Source: Sporothrix humicola (taxonomy: Eukaryota > Ascomycota > Sordariomycetes > Ophiostomatales > Ophiostomataceae). From it: a stretch of DNA of 64,000 nt. The position numbers and the translations under genes were made by a program. Positions 33,557 to 45,759 of the stretch are shown here, piece by piece. The stretch is from NCBI GenBank assembly GCA_021396245.1, contig WNYE01000004.1, positions 124,001 to 188,000 on the forward strand. The letters run 5' to 3'. How positions within the stretch are numbered: position 1 is the first letter of the stretch; every line of letters begins with the position of its first letter. The notes beneath the pieces were generated by a model that was given only the letters and a program-made list of their open reading frames with translations, was not told the DNA's origin and did no database searches.

Positions 33557-36500
33557 AAAAGTGGGGGCGGTGAAGAATAGAGAGGCGAGCTGAAGAGAGG
33601 GACGAGGCCAACCACACTGGTATGTCTGGCCAAGCCACAACAGAAGTCAACAAAGAGGGTGAAGGGCGTGGTCAAGGACTGAAAACGAATCGGATCTGGC
33701 GGTGGAAAATAAAAGGACAGCAAAGATGGAAAGAGTGCTGCTGGGGGTCGTGGCCCGACACAACCAACTACATCTCACATCTACTTCGGCGGCAGCATCC
33801 GCTCAACGGCCATGCCATCGACGGCCGGGGGAAGCACGGGACGTGCCGGTTGTGCACAAATTGCGTACAACAGGGCGCAAAATGAGTGCAATGGGTGGCT
33901 CAAAAGAAATGCAAAAAGATTACAAGCCCGCCTCCAACAAGCCACTGGCGCAGACCGGTGAGCTAGGCGCAACGAGATAAAGAGAGCAACGCAAAACGAC
34001 ACATCGAAGCGACGAATCAAATTCGACGACAGAAATCAAAAGTAGGGCTGAAATGAGGAGGGAAGGACCGAAATAATCCATCCGAAGAGAGGAACGACTC
34101 ATCCGAAGGCGAAGCCAGAATGGGACAGCAGAGAGACAAATCAAAAGGGCAACCAAGAAGATTGAGTCAATGGATGGTCTCTTCTCTAATCCGTCGAATA
34201 GGATCTGGTCCGGCCGAGAAAGAGTCAGAAAAGACGCCACCCGCATCGACCATTATTGGATACGACCACGGCGACAAAACAAGATTGCATATAATAGCGG
34301 GCGTTTCATATCATGATTGTCTAGCTTTCTTGTTTTTGAATACTATAATGTTTTTTTGCATCATGTACAATTTCTGCAACCCAAAACAAGCCGGCCAGTC
34401 TGCCCTGCGAAATCAGAAGAAATTGGAAGACTGTATTTGTGGCTCCTGTTCTTGCAGTGATGAGGCACAGCAATATCCATTTGATTTCCTATTTTGGTGT
34501 CGCCCTTGGCCCTTCAGTCAGTCGGGGCCTTCCTCTTTGCTGGCACAATATTACTGGATGATTTGAAAGAATGTTCAGTAACCGACGCAAATGCGTTGCA
34601 GAAAAGCCTTTGACAAACAGTGTTTTCTGTGTCCTGTTTGATTGGAGGGGTATGGGCCGCATAAAAGGTCTGCTGTTGTTGTTTCCTTCCAGGCTGCCAG
34701 CTGCCAGGCCTCCAGTGCCAAGAAGGAACTTCCGAGCCGTGGACGCGCTGAGAAAAGAGAAGAAAAGGAGGGGGGTGTGGGGATTGGGGAGGGGATGAGA
34801 ATTGAAAGAAAAAGAAAAATAATATAAAAAAAAAAGGAAAAGGGGTGAGAACGGGCCATGATAAAAATATGAATCCCGGGCGTGTTGCCTGGCACACCTG
34901 GCAGCATTACCAGCAGCTAGTGAACCTCTTTCGAGGGCTCAGGACTTTTGTGTAACCAAGAAAATTTTCAAATTGATGCTCTTCGGGTATAGAAATCGAC
35001 GTTAATGACTGAGCAAAAAGGTGGTGGGGCAGGATGAAAGTGCATTGCATCATGAGTCAACTCAACGGCTGCATTCAAAGTGGTTCTACGGGACATATAT
35101 GTGAGACCACGAGTGATATTTGGGACTCTCTCTTATTGTGTAGAAACGAGGGGTAGTAGGGGAAAGAGATAGAGTGAGAGTGGGAGACTCGAAATCAAAA
35201 GTGCATTTTAGGGGGGCACGGGAAAAAACAATAAATTTTTTCAAAATCCACCAACACAATCGCCCTTCCTTGCGCCTTTAGAGCTGTCTTCTCGTCTTGC
35301 ACACCCTGGTTAAAAAATATCATATTGTGGCTTTGGATGTGACGGGGCAGTCGCGGTAGGAATTGATGTGCATTTTGATATCTTCAGCACCGACGCGATA
35401 CCTGTCGTTTTTATTTTCTTTTTCTTGTTCAACTTCTTTTGTTTCTATTGTCCCGTCCGTATTGATACAGTACATTTCCCGACAGCGCACTCGCCTTGCC
35501 TCGCGAACACATGGGGCCGTATTCCATTTTTGTTTCTTTTTCTTTTTCTTTTCGTTTCCTTGTGTGTTTTTTTCTTTCTCCTATTCGTGATATAGTCTGT
35601 ATCAGGTCCCACTTTTATCAATCGTCAGCGCGTTCATGCGTAAGTGATGGCCAGGCTCTTCAAGTGTTTACATTGTGTATCGTCGTCCAATTTCCATGAA
35701 GAACGTATTTTTTTGCGTTGATACAACCCCCTCCCCCTTTACTGTGCATCTGCTATCCCGCCTGCCAGATGAAATGCAAAATTGCAAACCACCACACACC
35801 ACAATCCAAAACAAGGGAGCAGCCGCTTGTCGGGAAAAAGCCACAATCTTTCTGCAGATTAAATGACCAAACGGATCCTTAGGCCAGGATGCGAAGATGT
35901 GTGTGTGTGTGTCGGTGCTCTTTCTTTGTCTGTTTTTCTCACACTGGACACTCTTCCACGCGGTGAAAATTTTGCACATTTTATGAGGGCAGCCTTCAGC
36001 AGCCTGCATATGTTGGGGGCCAGAACGAACCAAAAAGAGAAGGAGTGGGCGAAAAAGGCCTCCTGATACTCTGCAGCCACTCTTTCTCCCCCTCCCTTCT
36101 TTCGTCCTTTCTCATCAGCCGTTCCCTTTTGATGTCCCCACATCGGAGCGGCTGGAGAGCCAGTGCATCGGAATCACCTCCGACATGCGTAAAACAACCC
36201 ACGCCGCATGTGGCCGAGTCCTACTTCTTTCTCTCGCAAATAATACCCATCAGTCTTTGCTCAAAATGGTTGCATTTGATGCACGAAACCCTTGCCTAGT
36301 ACGGAGTAGGAAATGGCCCATGGCCTTATGCCGGGAAGGATCCCGGGATTTGAGCTGTGAGTATTTCTTTTCCCAAAAACCTTGTTTTTTCTCTCGCCTT
36401 CTTCTGTGCCGGGTGATGCGGCAACTTTGTAATATTTGCACTTTGCATCTGGAACCCTGGTTCTGGCTTTTTAAGCGAGTTCAAGAGCGAACGACACAAT

Positions 36501-37466
36501 GCAACGACACGTCGGTCTTTCAAGGGAGGATGGCATCTGTCACATTTCGTTCTCTGTCCCAAGAGGCAGCCTTGTCCTGCATGTGACCCTTCTCGGATTT
36601 TTTTGATTTTTTTTTTTGCTTTCTTTTTCTCTGTGACGGCACCAATGAAAAAGCAAAGAAAGAAAACCAAATGTGAGAATATGAGAAATGTCTGATACAT
36701 CGTTTTTCTTCGTGCTTTCTTTTTTTCAAAATGCCCACGCCCAGAACCTCGGGCTGCTCGAATCTCCCTACCGGTCCGTATTCTGAACATGACAACTCAC
36801 TGCCGAATCAATGATACCTTTGTCGTGCCGCATTCGTGCGGCTCTAGCCAGACGGCTCCCTCTTTAGACTCGCTCTTGATACTTTCAATAGAACAAAGAA
36901 GTCGAAGAAGTAGAAAACGCTCCTTTAGATATCCCCACGACGTAAACAAAGTATGCCTCGCTTTTTTATCTACATAGACCTTATGGCACTGCGTCTTTTT
37001 TTGTTTTTATTTATTAATTTTGCAAAGGCCGGGAGTGACGGCTTTGGTGCCGCGGTGTGCATTTTCGAACAGCCTCCAGTCTCTCCAAGTTCCAAACGGA
37101 CGTGTTCGGGCAAAGTGCAGTAGTGTGGCAATTGTGTCAACGGCCATGCAGGTCACCCTATAGAGGAAACTACGGCCACGCCCTTCTGCAGCCCAGGAAA
37201 TCCATAATCACCCATGTGCTTCGTCCAGCACACCTCTTTTGTTTTTGAAGGACTATCTTTTCTGTTTCTGGATGTATCCTGGCAAGCTCCCATTTTATGT
37301 ATTTATTTATTTTTTTCTATTAATGAATAAACCTTTTTTTCTCCAAAACCAATGATGACCTTCACCGCCGGTGTATCGCCCTATTCACGATGCTTCTGAT
37401 TAACTCCAATTGTCGAATGAGGCAAGCACATAATTTTATACGCCCTTCTTCACACTCTCCAGCCAT

Positions 37467-37505
37467 CCAATGCGGCTCTCTACGCCCTTCGAAATGAATA
37501 TAAAA
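37467..37505 (+). promoter_or_regulatory. CCAAT and TATA elements of the small gene
   Basis: CCAAT at 37467-37471 is followed 28 bp later by TATAAAA at 37499-37505. The first good ATG that precedes a clean intron lies at 37667, giving a leader of roughly 130 nt if transcription starts about 30 bp downstream of TATA. Confidence 0.45.
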
Positions 37506-37666
37506 TGGGCCTCAGAGCCTGCCCTCAACGGAGTCAAGATGGCTGTTCTCGACATCCTTCTCTTGTTTATCAAGCACTTCTCTGTCTCCCTATATCCCAT
37601 TGTTTCACCTCAGCCTTGCGCGAGTCTTTTGCACATATTACACCACATCACGAGATACAAACAGAC

Positions 37667-38173
37667 ATGGAAATGTTTCGCATCGGCCCAGGTACGCTAC
37701 ACGCTGTCATCACTTCTTATTTGCCTTTTACTCTTGGCACACTGCTAACACCGGCAGAAATTGTTCGCGCATTTGACCTTTTGCGCCGAGCTGGCTTTGA
37801 TGCCAGCGTTCCAGCAGGGTTTTACTTCACCGAGCCCGAGCCGGACTTGCCTCTGCCCCCTCCCAACGACGGGGCCGGCCGAGTGACCTCCAACTATCCT
37901 CCGCCACCGCCATCGCCTTCTTCCTACTCTTCCTCCTCGTTGTCTTCCTCCAACACCTCCGATACAACGGATGCCTCTTCGGTCGACGGGGGGGTCGGCA
38001 ATCCGTTTCTTCCTCTCCCTCCTCCTGCTCCGACTCTTCATACTCTCATTCATCATGGGAACAACAACGGGAACAATGGCGGACCGAGCTATGCTCTCGA
38101 GCGCTTTTTGGCCGAGACAGCTGCTGATATTCCATGGTCGTCTGTATATATTGGGACACACAATGGTCATTGA
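37667..38173 (+). CDS. Small protein of unknown function (candidate gene)
   Basis: A proposed 146-residue protein from exons 37667-37691 and 37758-38173. The intron has consensus GTACGC, a CTAAC branch point and GGCAG, and is 66 nt with no stop, so the reading frame runs through it. After splicing, the N-terminus reads MEMFRIGPEIVRAFDLLRRAGFDASVPAGFYF. This has an amphipathic, folded look, followed by a Pro/Ser-rich low-complexity linker and a C-terminal ALERFLAETAADIPWSSVYIG. The first 40 residues have coding-like composition, unlike surrounding frames. CCAAT and TATA elements lie upstream. I do not recognise a family. A different upstream first exon is possible. Confidence 0.5.
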   Translation: MEMFRIGPGTLHAVITSYLPFTLGTLLTPAEIVRAFDLLRRAGFDASVPAGFYFTEPEPDLPLPPPNDGAGRVTSNYPPPPPSPSSYSSSSLSSSNTSDTTDASSVDGGVGNPFLPLPPPAPTLHTLIHHGNNNGNNGGPSYALERFLAETAADIPWSSVYIGTHNGH

Positions 38174-38678
38174 CAGATAGAGCTGGCATGGAGACGACAA
38201 CCCAGTCTGTTGCTGCGTTGTCATAGCTTAAATTTGTGCTCTTGGTTTTGTTCACGAACTAAATAGGTAGTTCTGTTTCTTCTGATTTTATACAATGCAA
38301 TGTGCCTCGTCTGAGAACTGGCACCGTTTATTTTGGTGTTTCGTATTATTTCCACATTTATCCAGCGTCCATTCGCGTTTCGTTTGCAATACTATAATCC
38401 GTCTCCAAGCCTATCACATCAAATGTCTCGCCCAACGCTCTCATTTGCTCGTAACACATTGGGCTGCATCCAGCCCTCGATCCATCACAGTTACACAGAT
38501 CAAAGATAAATTGATTCTATTTGACAAAGCCTAGCCAAACTCTTTTGTAACATGTATATGTACAGTAATTACGCAATGGATAAAGAGACCAAACAGACGT
38601 GTGACCTATGGCCGCCGGCCATACAAAGTGATTCTTGGGGCCGCAAAAAAAGACCAATGCAACACTCTCTTCCCCGCT
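38174..38678. other. Convergent 3' intergenic region
   Basis: About 500 bp between the small gene (+) and EMC4 (-). AT-rich, no gene or repeat seen. Confidence 0.55.
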
Positions 38679-39325
38679 TCATAGCGCTGGAACGGCGATT
38701 TCGGACGTGAAGCGCGGAACCTCCCAGGCCAGCCAGTCAGACCGCGTTGTCGGCAGCAGACCCATCCCGTTGATCTTCCACACGCCCAGCGCCAGCGCCA
38801 CAATCTGCATCGCCACAAAGGCCAGCTTGACCTGCAGGATCTGGCCGCGGTTGCCGGGCGTCTCGAAGCGCTCAAAGGTCTGCTGGGTGCCCAGAATGCC
38901 CATAATCGGGTTCTTGAAGGCCATGAAGACCATCATGATGCTGAAAATCTGCAGCGAGTTGCCGGACATGTACATCATAATGGCCGTCATGGGCAGGTTC
39001 TTGATGGGGCCGAGGGCGACCTCCCATGCCTTTTTGACCTTGAGCGTGTCCATCTCTTCGGGTGTCTGCTGCTTCTTGGCGGAGGCGGCGGCGGCGGCCT
39101 TGGAGTCTTTGGCGTCGCGTTTCTAAGGAGTCCAGTGTTAGCAGACGAGTCGTGCAACGTCTCTTGATCTCATTCCACGCGGCTGCCCACCTTGTTTGAC
39201 GAAAGAGCTTGCGAAGGAAAGCCTGGCGGGTCGGCAATGTTGGACTTGGCGCGCGGCGCCGGCGGCGACTGGAGGTCGACGACCCATTGCGGGCGTGTTG
39301 TTCTTGATGTGGCGAGCTCGGACAT
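38679..39325 (-). CDS. EMC4: ER membrane protein complex subunit 4
   Basis: A subunit of the EMC insertase, 192 residues from exons 39325-39191 and 39122-38679. The N-terminal cytosolic part (PPGFPSQALSSNKKRDAKDSK...) is followed by KKAWEVALGPIKNLPMTAIMMYMSGNSLQIFSIMM, the hallmark of the DUF1077/EMC4 family. Two or three membrane segments follow (IFSIMMVFMAFKNPIMGI; LAFVAMQIVALALGVWKINGMGLLP). The closing TRSDWLAWE segment is also familiar from EMC4. Length matches the usual 180-190 residues. The intron (GTGGGC...CTAACACTGGACTCCTTAG) is phase 0. EMC4 acts with the rest of the EMC to insert tail-anchored and multipass proteins at the ER. Confidence 0.92.
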
Positions 39326-40953
39326 TGTGTTGTTGTGGGGTTGGAAGGTGTGTTGGTAAACAAGACGTCGTGGCTTCGATGCAAGCAAGCTCCAGGAGAG
39401 GTTAAAGTCAGGAGCGTGTCGATGTGGTTTCAAGTTGCTTGGGGTTGGTTCCACTTTTTTCCAGTAAGCTGCGTGTCCCTTAACGCCGCCAACCAGCACC
39501 AAAAGACCAGGCTCGAACCAGGCTCTGGCCTCGCCCAAATCCCCAAGTCGCAGTGAACAGCCCCACTCTCTACCGCCCCTTCCCGTTGTGGCGTGGCAAA
39601 AGGGGCATCGAAAGGGGACTGGGAAGGACTGGGAATTTTAAAACGGAGCAAGAGCAATTAATATTGGGAGTGCTAAAATACTAAAATTAAATAGAATATA
39701 GTTGAAATAGGGAAAGAACGGGGCTACCGCCTTCCCTTGCTGACCGACGACGACGACATTCTGCCCCTGTCGATGAATTCGACCTTCCTCCGTCCTCTCC
39801 GTCCCTTTTCTTCAACAAACATCACACGACAAGCCCATTGCAATTGTCGACGCCGCGACGTCCCTCCTCCCAGCGCACGCAGCCCCTCCTGACAGCGCGC
39901 AATCGCCAGCAGCGCCTACCCCTGACGACCCTGCCCGCGCCCAGCCGGTCCTCCTTTCGCCGAGATTGATTGCCCCTACCTCCGGACGCGGAACTTCTGT
40001 CCAGATACTCGGGGTGAGTTCGGAGCGCCCTCCTATCGCTTCTTGCACCTGCGGCCATACACAATGGGGACAATGGGGACAATGGTGGATGGATTGGCCA
40101 GGGCCAAGACGCTCTCCGGCTTCGCTGCATCGGTGTCGTTGCCGCAGAGCCGGATTGCGCTTCGTTCTGAGCTTGGTGCTTCCATAATCCGGATTGCACG
40201 CGCACTTGCTATCTCTCAATGAGGGTCTGCAGGCCTCTGTTCTTTACCTCTTTGGTCTTTTTTGAGCTGTCATACATCGTGCTGCCCGGCTCTGAGCGCG
40301 TGGCATCGTCGTGCCGTCCCCCAGTCCCCATTGCGGCATGCTGCATAATGCATTGGCATCCCCTCTTGTTCTTTTTTTGTCTCTTCAGAAGCTAACCACC
40401 ACCAGTTACTCTCGCCGTTTCCTCTTTGTCAACCAAGACGTCTCTTTTTCTGTCACAGTGGCTTCACCCCTCTTCGTCTCTCTCGAAATAGCCACTTCGC
40501 CGTCCAACCAACCGCCGATCGAGAAATTGAGAAATTCCCCGGCTGCAGAATAACCACCATTACTGCCATCTCCGCACCTTCGAACCCTTTCACATACCTG
40601 CAAACTGCCTCCTGACGGCCGGTTCCCCCTCTTTTTCGCGTGTGCCAGTCCGCCAACCAACGGCAACACCACACCTCCAAAACCCTTGAACGTGTGCAGT
40701 GCCTATTTGCAGTTGCTCACGAGGTCTGGTCCTGGTCCCCTCGTCGCAAAATCCAAACCCCAGAAACAGAAAATCTTGGCCCACCCAAAAAGAGACCAAG
40801 AGATAACAAGTTTCGACACTGCGACCTTCTCCTGCCCTGCGCGACCGCAGCAAACACGAGCCTAGGCCACAAAGGCTCTCCGATTCCACACTCGCACGCA
40901 CACACCCATAGACAACCGCCGCTCATCAGTCGTTTGTTGAACCAATCGTCGCC
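39326..40953 (+). promoter_or_regulatory. Divergent intergenic region, EMC4 / AP-1 beta
   Basis: About 1.6 kb between divergent start codons. The + strand from about 40.3 kb to the adaptin start is C/T-rich, as in other leaders. A B-box-like GGTTCGAGCC on the minus strand (about 39510) has poor stem pairing and was not called a tRNA. No gene was seen. Confidence 0.5.
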
Positions 40954-43900
40954 ATGTCCAGTTCACAGGGCGGAGGTGACTCCAAGCTGTTTGCTCGAGT
41001 ACGTATTCAAACTCATTTCATCCCCTGACCCTGCTGTCCCATGTCTTGTGCCTTTCCCCTCTTCTCCCGATATCTTGACCTCCTCTTTTGTCCACATCGC
41101 AAAGCTTCTTGCTATCTACCTTTAAGCTGTAGTCCAACAGCTTTCCTCCCCTCCCACCTCCTCTACCCTGCCATCGTTGTGCTTCCCCACCTCCTCGTCC
41201 GATCCGCCTCCGTCATAACATGTGATGCAGCGATGCGACGCCGAGTCGGTGTCTGGTTATGCTGCATCATAGCCGAACAGACACCCTCTCTCTGTCTGGT
41301 TCAAAGCGGCACACGTCTCCACCTCGTCTACATTTATCATCATCTCCCTCAGATACCCAGTACCCTTATATATTGTTGTCGCTGTCTTCACCAGTGTGTT
41401 TTGAGACGACATTTCCAGTCGAGACCGAGACTTGCATCGCATCGTCTCCACCTTCAGCCTTGTCAACCCACTTCGTCCATTACTAGACCTATACCCATCT
41501 CACGACTCTCTCCTCCCATGCGTTCCCTCTCCTCGTCGCCAAGATGTTCATGGCATATCTTCCTCCTCCATATTACTCACGCCCTCTCACCGCACAGGGC
41601 AAAGTCGCTGAGCTGCGCCTCGAGCTCAACAGCGGCGGCAAGAAGGACAAGAACTTTGCCGCCAAGAAGATCGCCCTCAAGAAAATTGTCGCCAACATGA
41701 CCATGAGCAACAATGACATGGTCGCGCTCTTCCCGGACATTATCGCCTGCATGCACATCCAGAGCATCGAAATCAAAAAGATGTAAGTCGCTTCTAGTCC
41801 CAATAATATTCCTGTCCCGTACCCAGACAAATCTAACTTCTATGCAGGTGCTTCCTCTTCCTCGTCAACTACGCAAGAATGCGCCCCGAAATAGCAATCA
41901 AGGCCATTCCCGTGCTCGAGAATGTATGCCACAGACCCTCGTCTACCGACCGCAAACTCTTCAGACAGTATCACTAACCATCCACAGGACATGGAGAACA
42001 GCAACCCACTTGTACGAGCCCTTGCGCTCCGGACAATGTCATACATCCACGTGCGCGAGTTTGTCGAAGCAACAGTCCCGATCGTCAAGGTCCTGCTCCG
42101 GGACTCCGACCCATACGTCCGCAAGACCGCCGCATACTGCGTCGCCAAGCTGTACGACCACGACAAGCACATGGTGGAGGGCTCCGACCTAATCGACCGC
42201 CTCAACTCTTTGCTCCGCGACGACAACCCGACAGTGGTGGCCAGCGCCCTGGCCGGTCTGATGGACATTTGGGAGCGCAGCGACGCCATCAAGCTCACCA
42301 TCGACTACCACAACGCCTCCAAGATGGTGGCCATCCTGCCAGACTGCTCCGAATGGGGCCAGACCTACATTCTCGAGGCCCTCATGTCCTACACGCCACA
42401 AGAATCGACCGAGGCCGCCCTCCTGGCAGAGCGCATCTCCCCGCGCCTGTCGCACTCCAACTCGGCCGTCGTCTTGACTTGTATCCGTGTCATCTTGTAC
42501 CTGATGAACTACATCTCCGACCAGAAGCAGATCACCGCCCTCTGCAAGAAGCTCTCACCACCACTGGTCACTCTGCTGGCCAAGGGTCCCGAGGTCCAGT
42601 ATCTGGTGCTGCGCAACGCTCTCCTTATCCTGCAACGGCGGCCCGAGGTCCTGCGCAACGACATTCGCGTCTTCTTTTGCAAATACAACGACCCCATCTA
42701 CGTCAAGGTCACCAAGCTCGAGCTCATCTTTATGCTCGCCAGCGAGAAGAACATTGACGAGGTCCTGACCGAGCTGCGCGAGTACGCCACCGAGATCGAC
42801 GTCCACTTTGTCCGCAAGGCCGTGCGCGCCATTGGCAAGCTGGCCATCAAGATCGAGCCGGCCGCCCGCCGCTGCATCAATGTCTTGCTGGAACTTGTGG
42901 CTACCAAGGTCACGTACATTGTCCAGGAAGCGACCGTCGTCATCCGCAACATCTTCCGCAAGTACCCCAACCAGTACGAGTCCATTATCGGCACGCTTTG
43001 CGAGAACCTCGACTCGCTCGACGAGCCCGAGGCCAAGGCCGCCATGGTCTGGGTCATTGGCCAGTATGCCAGCCGCATCGAGAACGCCGATGTGCTGCTG
43101 GAAGATTTCCTGTTTTCGTTTGCCGAAGAGCCGGTAGAGGTGCAGCTGGCACTGCTGACAGCGACGGTCAAGCTGTTTATTCAGCGGCCCACCAAGGGCC
43201 AGGAGCTGGTCCCGCGTGTGCTCAAGTGGGCCACCGAGGAGACGGACAACCCGGATCTGCGCGACCGTGCCTACATGTACTGGCGCCTGCTGTCGACCGA
43301 CATTGAGGCCGCCAAGCAGATTATCATGGGCGAGAAGCCGGCGATCACGGCCGAGTCAGAGCGGCTCGACCCGCAGACCCTCGAGGAAATGTGCCTCAAC
43401 GTCGGCACCCTCGCGACCGTCTACCTCAAGCCCGTCCAGACCGTGTTCCGGTCGGCACGGCCACGGCGCCTCATCGAGTCGCCCGCCCTGCAGCGCCCGC
43501 TCAACCACCAGTCGGCCAACGCCTCGCTACCGCCGCCGCCATCACAACAGCAGCAGCAGCTCTTGGCACAGCAGCGGCAGCAACAACAGCAACTGCTCCT
43601 CCAACAGCAACAGCAGCAGCAGCAGGCGGTCCTCCAGCAGCAGCAGCAACAGCTTATGCTCCAACAACAGCAGCAGCAGCTTCAACCCGGCCAGCCGGGC
43701 CAGGCGGCTTCAGACCTGCTCTTCATCGACACAAACAAGAGTCTGTCCATGCTCGGCAACGGCGGCCAGCCGTCCAACATTGACCTGCGCAGCCGCGAAC
43801 CGGCCGCCAACGGAAACGGAAATGGTCATTTCAACGGGAACGGCCTGGCTAGCCCGCAGTCGGCGGTCGACGAGGCGGATGCGTACTTTGCACAGATGCG

Positions 43901-44036
43901 CATCCAGGAGCCGACGGTTGTCGCGCCCGACTCGTTTGGCGGCGGTGACGGCGGCACGCCTGGCTACCTGGTGAACCAGTACGCTGCACAGACGGCGTAC
44001 CACCCGCAGAACAATAACAACGACTTGTTGATGTAA
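40954..44036 (+). CDS. APL2: AP-1 complex beta-adaptin
   Basis: The large beta subunit of the clathrin adaptor AP-1 at the trans-Golgi/endosome. Exons are 40954-40998, 41598-41782, 41848-41923 and 41988-44036, giving 784 residues. Exon 1 encodes only MSSSQGGGDSKLFAR, and intron 1 is long (599 nt). The adaptin trunk (about 15-545) is highly conserved: GKVAELRLELNSGGKKDK, the NMTMSNNDMVALFPDI block, PLVRALALRTMSYI, YVRKTAAYCVAKLY, LRDRAYMYWRLLS and EEMCLNVGTLATVYLKPV. The C-terminal part is a disordered hinge with a long glutamine tract (about 622-672) and an Asn-rich tail. No appendage (ear) domain is visible, in line with short fungal beta subunits. Beta-1 and beta-2 adaptins are similar, so AP-2 beta is the alternative; AP-1 is preferred. 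Confidence 0.9.
40999..41597 (+). other. Long first intron of beta-adaptin
   Basis: A 599-nt intron after codon 15, with GTACGT donor and CGCACAG acceptor. Its + strand is pyrimidine-rich. No coding exon inside it is supported. Confidence 0.7.
43546..43690 (+). repeat. Polyglutamine-coding CAG/CAA tract
   Basis: Interrupted runs of CAG and CAA codons encode about 34 glutamines, with Leu, Ala, Val, Arg and Met interruptions, in the hinge of beta-adaptin. The mixed codons limit slippage, but the purer CAG blocks at about 43605-43625 and 43633-43650 may vary in length. Confidence 0.9.
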
Positions 44037-44651
44037 GAGGAAAAGGGAGAAAAGAGAAAGAGAAAACTGGTGGGCGCGTTTTTATATATTCTTCTTGTAG
44101 ACCCAGCGTTTGTTGTATTTATCTATTTATTTCTTGTGTACGTTTTGGTGCGCTCTCCTTTCTTGTGCTGTCATTTATTTTATATTGGGTTGATGGGCTT
44201 TTCTTGTTTACTGTTGTGTACATAGACTTTGAGAAGGTGTTTCGTCATGGGAGACCTTAAAAAGGAGAAGTAATTGAAAAGAATGGACTGTCAAAATATG
44301 TCACCAATTTTAAATTTTACCGAGAACAAGTGAAATAAGGCATAATTGCAGAGCGAATTCTATGAAAGCGCCCGCTTGCGGTTACATGATTCAAAAAGAT
44401 CAACCTCCTTTTTGTCTTCTGCTTCCTGCTGCTTCAAAATGCTATGCCATGCTGGCCGCACTCGCGCCATAGATGCTCGTTACATGAAACCCTTCGATAT
44501 CCGTCCCCATCTTCTCATCTCTCAACTCATTTTTCTCCTTCCCACATTCCATTATCACCCTTCTTTTCTTTTCCTCTACCGTCTTCCGTCTCCTCATATT
44601 TGAACAGGAAAGAGCACTTGCGTCTTCATGTCCTGCAGCACATATGGTCTT
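44037..44651. other. Convergent 3' intergenic region
   Basis: About 615 bp between beta-adaptin (+) and the GPI-type protein (-). T-rich and AT-rich segments, no gene seen. Confidence 0.6.
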
Positions 44652-45759
44652 TTAGAGGCCAGCCATGACAGCAGCCGACAGAACAATGGCGCCCAGGATA
44701 GGCATCATCATAGTCTCGGCCACAACGCGGCCACTGCCCGAAGTGAGAGTGGCCGACGGCTGCTCGGGAGCCGGGGCCGTCTCGCTCTCAGCTGGCACAG
44801 TGGTAGACGCCGAGATGGATGAAACCAACGACGAAGCAGCCAAGGTAGTCGAGGTAATAAAGGTGCCATTGCCGCTAGCACTGCCGCTGCTCTCGCTGAC
44901 AGAGACACTGCTGCTGGAGCCAGTAAGCGAGCTCGAGCCGGGCATAGGCATCGACATCGGCATCGACGTATCCATGCTCGTCGACGAGGTCGGGAAGGTC
45001 GTCGGCAGGGTCGTAGGCGTCGGGATAGTTGACGGGATAGAGATAGAGGTCGAAGGAGTCGACACAGACGGCAGTTCCGAGGGGTAGTCCGAGGTGCCGT
45101 AGATGGTTGTGGTCGAGGTAGCGCTGACCGTAGTGGTCGATGAGCCATTCGTGGACGTCGACGGGTTGCCATAGCCTCCGTAGATAGTCACGGTGGTCGT
45201 CACGTCGCGCTTGGGAATGAGATTGTCATTGGAAAAGGGAGGGTCAATGGTAATTGGGGCGGTCACAATGGCCTCGTTGGAAGAAACGCCAGGAGTAGTG
45301 GCAGCCAGAGGAGAAAGAGTGCTGGTCAGTGTGGTGTAACTGTTATAGGCCTCGACGCAGGAAACAGTGAGTACAGTAGCAGAGGTAAAAACGTGGGTCT
45401 CAACGGTAGACACAGTCTCAGTAATGGTGAGAGTAACCAGCTTCTCCAGGGGAACAGTCACAGTAGCGGTCTCAGTAACAGTGGGAACCTGGGCCACCTC
45501 GGTGGCCTCCATGAACTCCTCCCAGGGCTTCGAGGTATCCGGGCGGAGGAGAGTGTAGGTAATGTGGCCGAGAGTGCGAGTGATGAAGTCGCTGGAGAGT
45601 GTCAGAATATATGCATTGTAATAGATCAGGATCATCGTAAGTTACTCACAAGCTCGTGGAATCAGGGGCGGCGGTGCAGGCGGCAACGTCGTCGGCCACG
45701 ACAGGCCCAACAGCCATCATGGCCAGGGCACCCAGCTTGGTCAATTTTGCGAGAGACAT
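44652..45759 (-). CDS. Secreted Ser/Thr-rich GPI-anchored protein
   Basis: A probable cell-wall or plasma membrane mannoprotein of 349 residues from exons 45759-45650 and 45591-44652. Residues 1-22 form a signal peptide (MSLAKLTKLGALAMMAVGPVVA). An N-terminal domain of about 50 residues follows (DDVAACTAAPDSTSFDFITRTL...TSKPWEEFMEATEVAQ), then Thr/Val-rich beta-type repeats (TVTETATVTVPLEKLVTLTI, TTTVTIYGGYGNPS). A long Ser/Thr/Pro region with an SMPMSMPMP stretch comes next. The C-terminus has a small-residue cleavage region (SGSGR) and a hydrophobic tail (MMMPILGAIVLSAAVMAGL), a typical GPI attachment signal. A KR site (IPKRD) in the middle could be cut by a Kex2-type protease. Function is unknown. 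Confidence 0.82.

Larger units (their letters stand above)
33500..37666. other. Gene-free region with orphan purine/pyrimidine tracts
   Basis: About 4.1 kb with no supportable gene. Notable content: a purine tract at about 34750-34855, pyrimidine-rich + strand at about 35.40-35.58 kb, a GT microsatellite near 35898-35913, and a homopolymeric T stretch at about 36.60 kb. The last 200 bp carry CCAAT and TATA elements for the small gene downstream. ORFs in the region are low-complexity (Phe/Ser/Leu or Lys/Arg/Glu), as expected from skewed tracts. Confidence 0.5.

Noticed and set aside
39495..39540. tRNA-like B box (GGTTCGAGCC, minus strand)
   Set aside because: Stem pairing is poor (two wobbles and a mismatch) and no A box upstream.
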